A DNA stretch of 64,000 bases, taken from NCBI GenBank assembly GCA_037043015.1, contig CM073328.1:2591409-2655408 (forward strand), written 5' to 3'. Below, one piece after another: positions 12,645 to 23,899 of this stretch. How positions within the stretch are numbered: the stretch's first letter is position 1; each line of letters begins with the position of its first letter. A program made the translations under genes and the position numbers. The stretch is from Bryum argenteum (Eukaryota; Streptophyta; Bryopsida; Bryales; Bryaceae). The notes under the pieces are model-generated. The model searched no databases, had not been told where the DNA came from, and saw only the letters and a list, made by a program, of their open reading frames with translations.

Positions 12645-14260
12645 TATGGCTCCATGACGTTGTTGTGGTCATACAAATGATTTCCAATATTTTTGGGGTC
12701 ATAAAATCTTGGAAATTTATATCTTGGGATTTGTTTGCCAGAATCAAGATATCATTGTTGTCTGCACCTGTACAAAAAACCCTGCTTTGAACAGCATCTC
12801 ATGCGGCCCAATCCGGCCTGCGGTCTCCTGATCATAATCTCACAAAATAAACCAACTACTCTTGCCCTAAATGATAGACTATTATGACATGCGGCGTTGC
12901 CACGAATATAGTGTCAAATTTTTTATACCATAAAAATAATAAAAAGAATAACAATGAAACAAATTTCTATAATTAGGTCACTCTTGTAATTTATGGTGAT
13001 TTGGGGCCATAAATACTTCAAAATTCAATATCTTGGGACCCGCCAAAACCTTTTGCAATTTGATTGTTTTTCACAGCTCTACGAAAACCCGCTTCTAACA
13101 ACACCTCATGCGACCTACCCAACCAACAATTTTTCATATAATAATGTTACAAAACAAATTCCTAAAAGTAATAGATGCTTAAACAATATGCTAGTATAGA
13201 CACTAGTGGGACCCGTGCCGTTGAGCACGTTCAACTTGGATTGCCTAAAGCTATAAAACATTCATAAACTTCAAATAAGTTGATACAGAAAATATTAAAA
13301 AATACATATCGAATTTACATGGTCTCAAACATGGTCTCTATTTTATTTTACGATAACATTCCATTGGATCATTCCTCAAAATGGGCATTGAGTACCTAAG
13401 TTAATTGCAAGCCACAAATCCATGTTTGTGTAAAATTCATAAATATAAGAACGTGCAATTTATAAAGCCAATTAGTTTCGGAAATGAATGTGATTCTGGA
13501 GCCGCTGACGACGACGACGGCGTTGATAGAATGGACGAAGTCGAAGGATAGTCGAAGTCGAAGTATGAGTGGTTGTGTATTCGTGAGCGGTTGGTTGAGC
13601 GGTTGAGCGGGAAGTGTGGATACAGGAGGCAAGTCTCGACGACAGATTCCAGCGCGGAACCGTCGTGTGAGACAAAGCCTCCTGTATTGTAATATAGATA
13701 TATTTCTTTTGAGTATTGATTATGTAGCCCCAAACGACCTCATTCTTGCAGATTTGGGTTCTATTGTTTTTCTTCTAGGTCTATACTTAGGTTATTTTTG
13801 TAACTTTTGGTGATCGGGGAGCCATGAATACTTCAAAATTCAATGTAAGTGGACTTGTTAATATGTTTTGCAATCTAATTGTTTTCTACAACTTTACAAA
13901 ATAGAACATGCTTTCAACGACACCTCATGCAAAATAATACCGGAAGGTCCCGATCTTAATGTCACAAAACAAACCAACTACCTGCCTTTAATAATAGATT
14001 ATGTAGCTCAAAACAACGTACTTCTTACGATTGGGTTCTCTTGTTTTCTAGCTAAATCTAAAATTAGGTCATTTTTGTAACTTTTGGTCATTTTAGGACC
14101 CATAATCACTTGAAAATCCAATATCTTGAGCTCCATCAACTCATTCGCAATCCAATCCCTTTTTCAAATCTAAAAAAAAATCCGCTTCCAACGACACCAT
14201 ATGTGATCCAATCCAACCGGCCGTTCCTAAGATCATAGTATCACTCGCAATAAAAAAAAA
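12645..14260. repeat. Four diverged copies of a ~200-bp repeat
   Basis: Copies lie near 12655-12860, 12980-13180, 13795-13995 and 14075-14255. Each has the same order of landmarks: TTTTGGTCAT/GGTGATTTGGGG, CAATATCTTGGGA, an AAAACCCGCTTC-like segment, CACCTCATGCGA and CACAAAACAAACCAACTA. The copies are direct repeats separated by unrelated DNA, including a GC-richer insert near 13490-13680. No coding sequence. Probably remains of one non-autonomous element that was duplicated locally. Confidence 0.65.
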
Positions 14261-14785
14261 CAAAAGAAAGTAAACTACCTGCGTCAGATAATAAATATGT
14301 TGATGAAATTAAATACCAAGAAAACCAAGAGTGTTCTAAAATGGCAATGCATGGTGAGTTGTTGGCAACCATAAACAAAATTTTGGAGTTGAACAGACAC
14401 TTAAAAGTAATAGAATCTTGGTTTAGCAAGGCTATGTCAATGTTCCAGAAAATGCCCAAGAGTACCTGTTTTCTTAAAGTTAGATTTTCTTTTGGCTCTC
14501 ATTAAACCACTTTGCATTCACAATTTAACGTTTGCAACACACTTACGTAATAACTTTGTATGCAATTATTATTTTTAATCGAAAGCCATAGATGATTTTG
14601 TTTGAAGGTATGAGAGTGTACATCCATCCAAAGTGACCTTATGGGCGTCCAAGGGGTTAAGAGGGTTATATGAATATCAAATGTTTTGATCGGTGTTAAA
14701 ATTTTATACTTTGACCATAAATATTGTATTATGGTTAAATCAAAAATTATCAACCTAAACCTTTAATTTTTAATCCAATATTTTT

Positions 14786-14857
14786 CTATGTAAGATGAGT
14801 CTTGGAAGTCTCTTAGAACGACTATGTAAGATGAGTCTTGGAAGTCTCTTAGAACAA
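14786..14857. repeat. 36-bp perfect tandem duplication
   Basis: The 36-bp unit starting CTATGTAAGATGAGTCTTGG occurs twice head to tail (14786-14821 and 14822-14857) with one or two mismatches. It lies between repeats and has no coding role that I can see. Confidence 0.9.
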
Positions 14858-14996
14858 CTGCTATATAAGTCACTAACCGTAATGTTATTTTCATTAGTTA
14901 TTGTTGTTTTTTACAATATAGAAATATCGTGGTGATGATGATGTTTTTCCATTAGTATGTTGTATTCCCCTTCCAATAGAAAATAGTGTAGATTGG

Positions 14997-15700
14997 TTGG
15001 CAAGTCTTTTTAGAGTCATCCAAACCAATACTTCAATTAGTTCTGTCAGGATGGGAGTCGCTGCAATTTTCAAGTGGAAACGAGAAGTAAAAGAAAGAGA
15101 AGAGATGTTGAGGCGAAATAGGGAAGTAGAAAATATCTTCGTAGATGAAGCACCACGTATGGTAAAGGTTGCAAAGTGCACCCATGAGTCTTTGATTGAA
15201 ACACATCAATGTGCTAAGATTAGTTCTACCTTTGGTACAACTCATCGGGTATCACATGGCAGAGCTTATTTGGAAAAGTGGAAGCAATATGTCGTGCCAA
15301 TAATGATGCTGAAACTTATTATGCAGTTTTAGCATTGGCCGACGATGCTGTTGAAAAGCGGGTGCCTGTTGATGAAGTGTTGACTACTATTTTGGAACTC
15401 TTGCAAGAAAAGTATCCAGCTTTGGTTGAGGGCTTTAAGGTGTTTCTTTGGGAATATTTGAAAAATACAATATGTGAAGAGGTTACCAAGAAGAAGATGC
15501 AAGAACGAGGTGTCATCTTGAAGAAGAAAGTCAAGGATCTTGGTGAAATTAAATATGAAGCATTCCGCAAGATTCTAGCTCTGTACAAGACCAAAAGCAA
15601 GACGATTGAGAAAATACACAAGATGGCGAAGACATTGTTTGAAAACCATGAAGACATTTTGGTAGAGTTCATGTTCTTTTTACCACATGCAACAGTTTAA
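14997..15700 (+). pseudogene. Small Sin3-like protein with two PAH repeats, frame broken
   Basis: The frame ending at the stop at 15698-15700 contains two paired amphipathic helix motifs. The first ends EKYPALVEGFKVFL and the second runs YEAFRKILALYK...AKTLFENHEDILVEFMFFLP. The pattern Y-x2-F-x2-IL-x2-Y ... LF-x2-H-x-DLL-x2-F-x-x-FLP is the PAH signature of Sin3 corepressors, where it binds helices of transcription factors. An upstream frame (14997-15329) is basic and coiled-coil-like but in another phase. The join would need a frameshift or an unseen intron. No HDAC-interaction region follows, so this is at most a short Sin3-like protein and probably a retro-copied or decayed fragment. No intron is evident and the start is unresolved. 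Confidence 0.5.
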
Positions 15701-16430
15701 TACTCGTAGTATTTTCATGCCTTAGTACATTCTTTAGGATGTGCTTAAGATAGTAGACGGTGTTTTTTGAAGAAATTTGGGAGCTTTCAAGTGATTGTAA
15801 GAGCAAAGGTTTGTAACTACATAGGTGAAAAAGTGAGATTATGATGAGGGTTGTACTTTTTGTTTTGCAATAAAACTTTGACTATCTATGTTTACTAAAA
15901 AAATTAAACAAAATAAAAATAAAAAACTAAATAAATAATGAAGGAATTTTTTTGAGCAATTAGAATGTGCATGATGATTGATTACATTTGCGAATGTTAA
16001 GCTTATTGATTATATTTGGCTATACTTCTATATATACTCTAAGTTGGTGAAGATTTTGTCAATTTGATAAATTGATGTTTGATTCGTTTTAAAACTATGA
16101 AGCCAAAACGCATGATTCACATATATGTGTCAAAAAGACAACCCATCAATTGTTTATGAGTTAATTACGAGCAAGAGCACATTATATCAATAAAGCCTGA
16201 TAAATTAATTCTTTTAAACATTTGTGCAAGATAAGAAACTTGAGATAACTTGTCACAAACTATTAGGCTGATAAAATAAGTGCAATTGTATCAATATCCA
16301 TATACCTTGTTGTAAATCTTTTGATCTATCAATTTTGTACATTTTTAATTTTTAAGGAAATATTTTAGGATTTATAATAGTACAATAGTATAATAATGAA
16401 AAGTTCTAATTTCACTTTACAATTAAGTCC
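15701..16430. other. AT-rich intergenic DNA, no supported gene
   Basis: Contains the likely 3' flank of the PAH reading frame, with AATAAA-like signals near 15868 and 15903. No other feature can be supported. Confidence 0.5.
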
Positions 16431-16434
16431 CAAA

Positions 16435-17430
16435 GATTCCAACTTATTTTTAGCCTAAAATCACGGCTCACAAAAATTTTATAGATGAAAATGAAAGTAA
16501 GCTATTTACACGTCTCAACTTACAATCTTGCAGCAGACTTCATGTAGGTCATGTAGGTAAAATTTAAATCAGGAGGCCTCATAGATTGCAAGATGATACC
16601 GTACTAGTACTTAGAAAGATCACAAGATTTCATTATTTTTACTTTGATATATAAATTCCCACAAATAGGCTTATTGCAACGAGTATTTTCCAACTAGAAA
16701 GTTACATCTCAACAACACCCTTGTACCAAAAAGATCTATGAATATATATCTTGGCTCGAATAATAGCCCCGAGATGGTGAAAATAACCCCAAATTTTACG
16801 AAGGAAATAAGTCCAAAACTAGAAATTCATGCCACGTCTTCCTTACATGTTGGACGGAATAAAGAATACTACCACATAACCCAAATCTAAATTGGAAGCC
16901 AACCCAATAGATGAGTTGATATCCAATAGTCAATATCTGACATACAACTCCTCAAGAACTTGGTATTTTTATGATTTTTCAGTGTAGAAACATCATACAA
17001 CTCCTCAAGACCTTTGTATTTTTATGATTTTTCAGTGTAGAAACATCATTCCAGACCTAACACCTAAATTATTCAATTAAAGAATCTTTCACCTACAAAG
17101 TAGTGATCAATACTCATGTGCACAAATATCATGAAAAGACCAAATTGGCTCACAATGGTAAAACATGTCCCATGTCTCAGAACCCAAATATGAGATACCT
17201 TCACTAAATGCATGCCATAAATCCATACTTTCTTGGATGAGTATGCAATTCATACCACAAAACAATACTTGATTTGAAACCTATTCAAGTGATTTTTCCC
17301 ATAACATCAAAAATTCAACTTATCATTCAAGATGTTGCTTTCCAGCGGGCGACACATTCATAGGTTAAGTAAAAACCCAAAGATTCAACAAATACTTTTG
17401 TTCTATATCATTTGAAGTATGAAAAATATC
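16435..17430. mobile_element. Diverged copy of the TTAA element family
   Basis: Landmarks match the clean element at 57239-58214 in the same orientation: AAGCTATT, ACTAGAAAGTT, CTTGTACCAAAAA, ATCTTGGCTC, AATAGTCCAAAACTAG-like and CATTTATGGC-like segments. The terminal TTAACCCCTAA is not recognisable here, so it is an old copy. It contains a direct 53-bp tandem duplication at 16941-16993 and 16994-17046 (unit starting CATACAACTCCTCAAGA). No coding sequence. Confidence 0.6.
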
Positions 17431-17795
17431 TGGAATCAAAATGTTTAGAACCAGTTGTCCTAGAAATATGACAGTTGACAATAGGTAAAATATATGAAAC
17501 AAAGTATGACATAACTTTCTACCATCCCTTAAGGAACATACTCAAAAAATAATACTCCTAGACTAATATGAGAAACACCACCAAGAAGGAAATTCAAATC
17601 TAAAATGGCCACGTGAAGACATTCACACTTCATACCTTGAACACTTCCAAATATCTCCACCACGCATGCTGAAGAGTCACTTCCATCAATTATGTTTGAA
17701 ATTGAAGACTACATTCAATGTATTTTCAGAACCTAAATTACTTCTCAAGAGATTATATACAAGGAGGACTTTCGGATTCGAAAGGAAAGCATCTG

Positions 17796-18983
17796 TCAAG
17801 ATGGTGCAGAGGAATTGGCCTTCTCCATTTCCAGCTTACGGACACGAGCTCGCTCCAATGCCTTCTGCTTGTTGGCCTCCATTCGCGCACGCTGTTCGTC
17901 CTTAATCTCCTGCTGGCTAACCGCAATCGGCTCTTGCCCAATTACAAGCACAGGTCTCGCATTTTGTGTAGTAGATGGAGCATCTGCTGTTGCCTCACGG
18001 AAATGATCTTCTAATACATCCACTGGCGGATCAGCATGTTTCTCCTCTTCGTCACTATCTGTTTCGTATCTCATCACTGGTTCCTCCTCTGCACCACGAA
18101 CTGCAAAATCCCATCGTGCAAAATCCCATCGTTAGTGTACCGTAGCATAATACACTGCTGATTAAAGTTTAGCATTGAAGGTTACAGCACATGGTCATTG
18201 AAGGCCTCTCGTGGAGATGATGGCTACAACCTGGACGAGTATACAACTTCACGTTTCTCAGCAATTTTCATCAGCTATGGAGGAAATCCGTGCTGGGCTT
18301 GGACTGAAAGGCTATGGAGAAATTGCTTGTGAGAGGAGTGACTGACCTTCATTTTCTTCTACGGCATTCAAGTCGGCAATGGAATATTTTTCTCCTTTCT
18401 CGATTTTCTGGCGCAATTCTCGAACGCAGAGCTGTCACACACACACGAAATCAGAGGCTGCATAGATGTTGGGATGAGAGATGAAATTTTAGCGGAGGTG
18501 ACGTACCCTGACACGCTTGCTGGAGCCGAGTTTCTCCACCTTCTCGACAAATTGAGAGTACGAGTAATAAGGCAACAAGTTTTGATGCCAGCGCAAGTAA
18601 GCTTCAAGGAGGCTCTTAAGATCCTCGACCTCGTGGCCACGGCCTTTGATTGTGACCTGACGCGGGATCTTTTCGAGCACGTAACCGAGCCCGTCGGCGC
18701 CCAAGAGCAGATCGGGCGTGAGCTTCGGCATGCGCCGGGGCGGCGCAGGCACCTTCACGGGTTTCCCGAAAGACTTCGTGCCCCGCTCACTCCACGACTC
18801 CTTCCTCTGCTCGCTCCACGGCTCCTTCCTCTTGAATCCCTGCGTGTTCCCTTGCCACCCTGATGCTGGCGCTGTTGTCGCTTTGGCACCAGTCTCGGAC
18901 GCGGGCTGCGACGGACAGTCTCGCGACCAGTGATCTGGCTTGCCACATTTGTAACACCCCGTTGGCTTCGCAGCAGACGCCAT
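17796..18983 (-). CDS. TIPIN: TIPIN/Csm3/Swi3 replication-fork protection protein with zinc knuckle
   Basis: Complete three-exon gene on the minus strand: 18983-18507, 18431-18347 and 18100-17796 (867 nt, 288 residues), with GT-AG introns. Residues about 8-21 form a CCHC knuckle (GCYKCGKPDHWSRDC). The Swi3 domain follows: PKLTPDLLLGADGLGYVL, then GRGHEVEDLKSLLEAYLRWH and LLPYYSYSQFVEKVEKLGSS. A charged C-terminal region has a KQKALERARVRKLEME helix. TIPIN binds TIMELESS and stabilises stalled replication forks in the S-phase checkpoint. The N-terminal knuckle is typical of plant members. The start is the ATG at 18983; a longer in-frame extension without ATG is less likely. Exon 1 is clearly GC-richer than the flanks. 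Confidence 0.93.
18101..18132 (-). repeat. 15-bp tandem duplication at a splice acceptor
   Basis: The 3' end of the second TIPIN intron is duplicated. On the minus strand ACGATGGGATTTTGCA occurs twice, but only the exon-proximal copy ends in CAG; the other ends in CAC. This suggests a recent local duplication of the acceptor, with a single functional site left. Confidence 0.7.
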
Positions 18984-18989
18984 TCTTTC

Positions 18990-21115
18990 TCCTCTTGGCA
19001 ATCTGCACTCTCACTACCTCGAAAAGAGCTCAAAAAATCACTGCACCCTCACAATCTCCAATACATTACTTTTCATGGTACGAATTGTGGTCAATCAACT
19101 AACGGAACGATCTGCAATGAGGAATCAGATGGGATGCTTGTAGTCGGCTTGGGAAACAGAGGAGGAGAGACACTGGAGGTTCATACTTGCGTTTCCCGCC
19201 TTCGTGATGGCGGGAGATGATGCTGGAGGGACCCGCCAACTTGAAAACGACTCTTTCGATTGATGCCCGGAAGAATTGCAGCAGTGCATCGGTGTATGAA
19301 CCAACATTCGCGGTACTCCGGGTATAGAGAGGGAATTTCAGTATGAAACCTTCATATGTAAGTTCAGAGTGTACGTAAATTGGAAAAATGATTTTAAATA
19401 TGTTCTTGTTATAAAGTGGGGAATTTAGTCTTAAATTTGATCTTTAACCCCTAACTATCCTTGCAGATATGGTTTTTGCGTTTCGGGCAGCCTATATTTT
19501 GGGTTAGAATAAATTTTTCTGACTAAGATTTTACTGAGTATTCCCTATACTACAAGGTGTGTGTGCAACAAATTGTAAAGTCAAATTCCAATTTGAGAGT
19601 TTTTCAACCCTAGTTTTCACACCCTAGGCGGGTAAAAAATAAAATTTAAATTTAAATTTAAAAAATTGAAATTTTTATCAACATGTTCATAATCGAATCC
19701 TATTTGAGTTCCAAAGGGCCCAAGTCAAAATATTCACCAATTAACAAAGGCGGCCTCCAAACTTTATAAGAGAAAGCTTCAATTTTTTTAAATATTTTAG
19801 TAAAAACTTTTGCACAAACTTTGGATGTTACCAACAGTCAATTTTTGAACCGGTGACAATAAATAGGCTTTTATAAGATCTTACGATTAAAAATAGTAAT
19901 TTTTTTTGTTTCACACTCCCGAGAGTTCACAAAGATAGAAAATCGGAGTTTTGAGGTTTCAAACTCCAAAAACACATAAGGAAATTTAGGGATTAAAGTA
20001 AACACTTAAGGAAATTTATATAGTGTTTAAATTCTTGGTAATCAACTGCATTTGGTGCTATTTGGCACTCATAGAGCCATTTTTTACACCAAGTCCATTA
20101 TGAAAAGCCCTCCATTTTTTTCATGAGCATGATTTCTTATGAAGGATTCTATAAATATTGGTCAATAAATTACTTCAGGCAAAATTGTGAACTTACTAGT
20201 ATCAAGTGTTATATTGTTCAAATACAAATCAAAGAGACCGTATTGAGAAGTTGGACCATTTAATACAAACTCTTAAATTGTATATGTAGATATAGAAAGT
20301 AAGAAATCTTTTAAACTTACCCATAATTTTAATTACTTATACTGAATTGGGTAATTATGGCCATATTCATTAAAAAAGAATCATATGATGAAAATCTAAC
20401 ATTCTCAGTGTGGAGGATATGTTTGACAGGTTTTTCTTTTCCCATAAAGGTTCCAATCTACATTTTGATAAGGCATTGTAAGTGCAATATAGTGTTGGAA
20501 ACTTGACCTTTGGTGATAGGTGCTAAACTTTGATTGGCGTAAAACAATGGAGATCGGAGTGGTATTCATAGTGCAAAAACCATGAGTTCTCAGAATGAAA
20601 TTGGAACTCGAGTGTTAAGAAATTTCTATATAACAACAATTACAATGTTAATTGTATGACTATATGCCACATTTAACTAAATCTAGAATCATACACAAAT
20701 TCTGGTGAAAATTTCGGAATTTTCAATTTTGTAAAATGACCATAACACTATTTGAGAATTTACATCGGGGATGTTAGTATCTCCATATTCCTTGTTTTAC
20801 ATTTTTTTGTTCACATTGTATCGTGTTAACTAGAGCATGGGGGATCCCTCGATGTCTTAGTCCAGAAGTAGACAAATGTGTAATCTATTGACTTGTCTCA
20901 AATTGACCCTTTGTTCAATAATTGGTGGTCATCTGATAAAAGAATGAATGAAGCAGAAGGGCTAATTTTATTACTATGTACACAAATTAAACTTTGTATT
21001 TGTTACACTGAAGGAACTACTAGGATAAACATAACATAGTAAATAAAATAATTTTTGTAATAAGAATTTGTTTCGAGTCTTATTGAAAGTGATCTCATCT
21101 CAGTTCCTTTGTGCA
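18990..21115. other. Intergenic DNA, no supported gene
   Basis: GC content drops sharply after about 19330. A TTAACCCCTAA at 19444 resembles the terminus of the TTAA family, but I cannot find its partner. No reading frame has a recognisable domain. Confidence 0.5.
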
Positions 21116-21128
21116 GTTTCAAACATCG

Positions 21129-21283
21129 GAAACACGTAATTCGTTATAATGGTATTATTCACTGATTTTGAGAAATGTGGGTTTAGGTGGAGTCGAGCTA
21201 AATGTAACTACACAGTACATTTGGCGCAACTCAAGCTCAATTTGATAATCTGAATATTCCCATTATAATGAATTACGTGTTTG
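21129..21283. mobile_element. Short foldback (hairpin) element
   Basis: Arms of about 30 bp, AACACGTAATTCGTTATAATGG near 21130-21152 and its near-perfect reverse complement near 21259-21282, flank a roughly 100-bp loop. The form is a small MITE. No target duplication is obvious. Confidence 0.6.
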
Positions 21284-21689
21284 GAAATTTTAAAAGCTAA
21301 ATAATGTAAATCCCTTCAGATTATAGGGATCTCTTAAACAACAATTAGCCGCTTGCATGGAGAAAAGGATAATACACTTGAGTTTCCAATTTTTTGCAAA
21401 CCTTTGTAGCAAGCAAATCAGATAAGTCAGTGAAGGTTTGAATGAGTCTTAACAGTTTCGAGCTTGCTAGACTTTTCGTAACAGTTTCGAACATTCAAAG
21501 CAATTGAGGAACTACTACACAAACGGCCTATGTCCAACCCTGTAGACATCACACCATTTAGAGAGACTCGACCTACATGCAAAACTCAATGATTAATCTC
21601 CGTCATCGATTATATCAATGTAATGGCATTAGACAAAGGAAATATAGTAAGCTTCGGTAGTAACCTCAAGTGGTCTCGGTAGTAGTCAA

Positions 21690-22046
21690 GGATATATGAC
21701 AAGTCTAGGTAGGAGGTTAGAAGGTAGAGGCTTTATAAGCAAGCATCCGCGCCTCTTATGTCATTACCCACTTCGAATCGAGCTGGTCTTTGCTTTTCGA
21801 TCTTTGCTTTTTGGCACCTACAGTCCCTTCCACTCTTTCAGTGTTGTAGGTACACTTTGCGTTCAGATCTTGCTTGTGAATGTATCATTAGTTGATATTC
21901 CTTGTCTTGCGAGCATCTACTAGGTTTACTTAGGATCTCAAATATGTTCATGCTGTTGATGCTTTTCTTACTTTTCTTTTCCATCATATTTGTGCAGTTC
22001 TCAATTTGGGCAAAATTGCTCGGGAGCACTGTCATTCCTTGTCAAC
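21690..22046 (+). promoter_or_regulatory. Promoter and 5' leader of PLATZ-like gene 1
   Basis: GGCTTTATAAGCAAGCATCC at 21729-21748 contains a TATA box. It closely matches GCCTTCATAAGCGAGCATCC at 60735-60754, upstream of PLATZ-like fragment 3. A leader donor (GTAG/GTACAC near 21850) and an acceptor (TTTGTGCAG near 21998) suggest a 5' UTR intron of about 150 bp. Confidence 0.55.
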
Positions 22047-23066
22047 ATGGCCGGGACCGTCAATCTCGACGTTTGGACTCAATTCGTCAACGCTGCCTAC
22101 ATGAAGAACGCAAGGGAGTACAATATTAGATTGTGCTGTCCCGATTGCGACTCCCCCAAGGACTGTTACAACTACTACTGCCTTACCTGCAAGGTCGGCG
22201 AACTCTGCCCCACTTCATTCCGAGAGAACTGCCCACATTGGCTTCACCCGTGGTTGCAGGTGAGGCGTTACTGCAACAGCAATGCAGTCGCAGCCAAAGA
22301 CCTCGAGCGCTTCATTGGTAAGGACAGTGTAGTCTACATCAATAAATACTCGCAGTTGAAGGATGCTCTGTGCTATCTCAAGTCCCGGGGCAAGGCTGAG
22401 TCCTCGAAAAGCAGCACTGGGGATGTTCAGAAACCACCCGGTAAAAGGAAATGCTGCAACATCTGCAAATTTGGAATGAAGCCAAGTCCCGATTGTGGCC
22501 GTGGGGGATTACTGGTGTGTTCCTGTGAGTGCCTGATATCTCTGGCACAACTACGACCAGACTTGAACCTCTTCGTGATGAGGGTCGAAGTCATGAATCC
22601 CACTCCTCGACCCAAAACGGCGAACGAGAAATTACAGGGCGTCAATTCTGTAGCTCGGGTTGCAGCGCCTCTGGTTGCTGTGCCCATTGTCAACGCGGCA
22701 AGTATAGAACGCAAACGCAAGCGCCTGTCACCATCGATCCTTGAAGATGTAGTGCCTGTGGCTAAGGATGCTAAGCCCATGGTCCTTAGTGCAAAGCGTG
22801 TGACTGCTGATGTAGAGCGAAGTCGCGGTGGCTGTAAAGACATATCCAGGATACAACCAACTCGAGCGTGTGGAGGTGTAGTAAAGACGGCGAGTATGAG
22901 GGATCTTTTGCGACAATCGGATAGCTCTTCTAAGTCGGATCTAGAAGCGGCTAATACTCTTCTTGTCCTCGCGGCAGGGCCTCCGAATGTGGTCTCGGAT
23001 GGACCTCAACCCCTTCCTAAAGCACTGCTGGAAAATTTCCCTTTCTTTCTCAGGCCGCCTCACTAG
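22047..23066 (+). CDS. PLATZ-like zinc-binding protein 1
   Basis: A 339-residue frame from ATG 22047. It has a Cys/His-rich block (CCPDCDSPKDCYNYYCLTC, LCPTSF...CPHWLHPWLQVRRY), then a PLATZ-like segment (NAVAAKDLERFIGKDSVVYINKYSQ) and a later Cys cluster (KCCNICKFGM...LLVCSCECLISLA). Spacing matches the plant PLATZ family, whose members bind A/T-rich DNA and repress transcription in the nucleus. Basic patches (ERKRKR, AKRV) could act as nuclear localisation signals. The C-terminal end runs into foldback DNA (from 23016), and an open frame of similar composition continues at 23503-23882. The present stop may therefore result from an insertion. Its paralogue is at 55100-56242 and a fragment is at 60842. 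Confidence 0.75.
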   Translation: MAGTVNLDVWTQFVNAAYMKNAREYNIRLCCPDCDSPKDCYNYYCLTCKVGELCPTSFRENCPHWLHPWLQVRRYCNSNAVAAKDLERFIGKDSVVYINKYSQLKDALCYLKSRGKAESSKSSTGDVQKPPGKRKCCNICKFGMKPSPDCGRGGLLVCSCECLISLAQLRPDLNLFVMRVEVMNPTPRPKTANEKLQGVNSVARVAAPLVAVPIVNAASIERKRKRLSPSILEDVVPVAKDAKPMVLSAKRVTADVERSRGGCKDISRIQPTRACGGVVKTASMRDLLRQSDSSSKSDLEAANTLLVLAAGPPNVVSDGPQPLPKALLENFPFFLRPPH

Positions 23067-23372
23067 TGGGAGAAACCACCTCACAGTGCAATTTTACTTT
23101 TGCACCGTGAGATTTCCTCACGGTGCAAAAAAAATGCACGGGCAGCTCGGGCAGGTTTAAATATGAAATATGAAATCATCAATCAACATTTACAATGAGC
23201 AATTCAATTCTGAAATTTTAGATTCCGAAAAGAACTCAAGTCAAACGATTGGAAATCAATTCTCTAATCTCACTGGCTCCTTCATCGTACATCGACAGCT
23301 ACATCCTACATCGACAGCTTCACACGGCCTGCTGCTTCGGGCAGGTTTGGAAATTTTCAGCAGTGCTTTAGG
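23016..23372. repeat. Inverted repeat, 24-25 bp arms
   Basis: CCTAAAGCACTGCTG(G)AAAATTTCC at 23016-23040 recurs as its reverse complement at 23349-23372. The left arm lies inside the coding end of PLATZ-like gene 1. Within the interval a second perfect hairpin (10-bp arms GCACCGTGAG) sits at 23102-23126. Confidence 0.75.
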
Positions 23373-23374
23373 CC

Positions 23375-23501
23375 GGTAGAGGCCCCGCCCTTCGGGCCTC
23401 CACGTGTCGTGAGCGACCTCCGTCGCCCGTCCGGGCTGGCGCCCTCCCGGGCTCCTCCGGTCCCTCACGACGCGTGAGGCCCTCGGGCCAGGGCCTCTAC
23501 C
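23375..23501. mobile_element. GC-rich foldback element, 127 bp
   Basis: The ends GGTAGAGGCCC and GGGCCTCTACC are perfect inverted repeats. Pairing continues inward through GGGCCTC and GTCGTGAG segments to a short GC-rich loop, so nearly the whole unit can fold on itself. Its GC content is far above that of the flanks. No target duplication is evident. Confidence 0.65.
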
Positions 23502-23502
23502 T

Positions 23503-23882
23503 TTACTGAACTTGGAAGCCGAGCCTACTGATGTGGTGGATGGATCTGGTAGTGGGACACATTCGGCATTGGAAGACTTGTCTATTGAGGCTTCGCCATT
23601 GGAAGACTTGTCAATTGTGGGTGCAGCTCCTGTGGCTAACGTTCTTTTAGCTATGAAAGGAGGTCCTTTTGTTGAGATCGATGGAGTGCACAGATAGAGA
23701 CCTAGTGACAGCATAGGGGAAGAAATCGAAAAGGAGTCGAGCAGTGAGATCGGTGCGGAGAGAGTGAGTCGCGGAGGGCGTGTACAACGTCCGTCTCTGA
23801 AGGTCATGGAGATGGCCACGGTCTCCACCAGTAAGTCTGTGCTCGGTCGAAGTGAAGCGGTAGTTTGTGATAGTATAGTGTG
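23503..23882 (+). pseudogene. Displaced C-terminal reading frame of PLATZ-like gene 1
   Basis: Open frame with repeated ALEDLSIEAS/PLEDLSIVGA, ending at a TAG at 23695. The same frame then continues open to a TGA at 23880, with an acidic, Ser-rich, low-complexity composition. It looks like the disordered C-terminus of the gene upstream, separated by the foldback DNA at 23016-23501 and broken by one stop. There is no recognisable domain. Confidence 0.35.
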
Positions 23883-23899
23883 AAGTTTTGGTTGACTTA

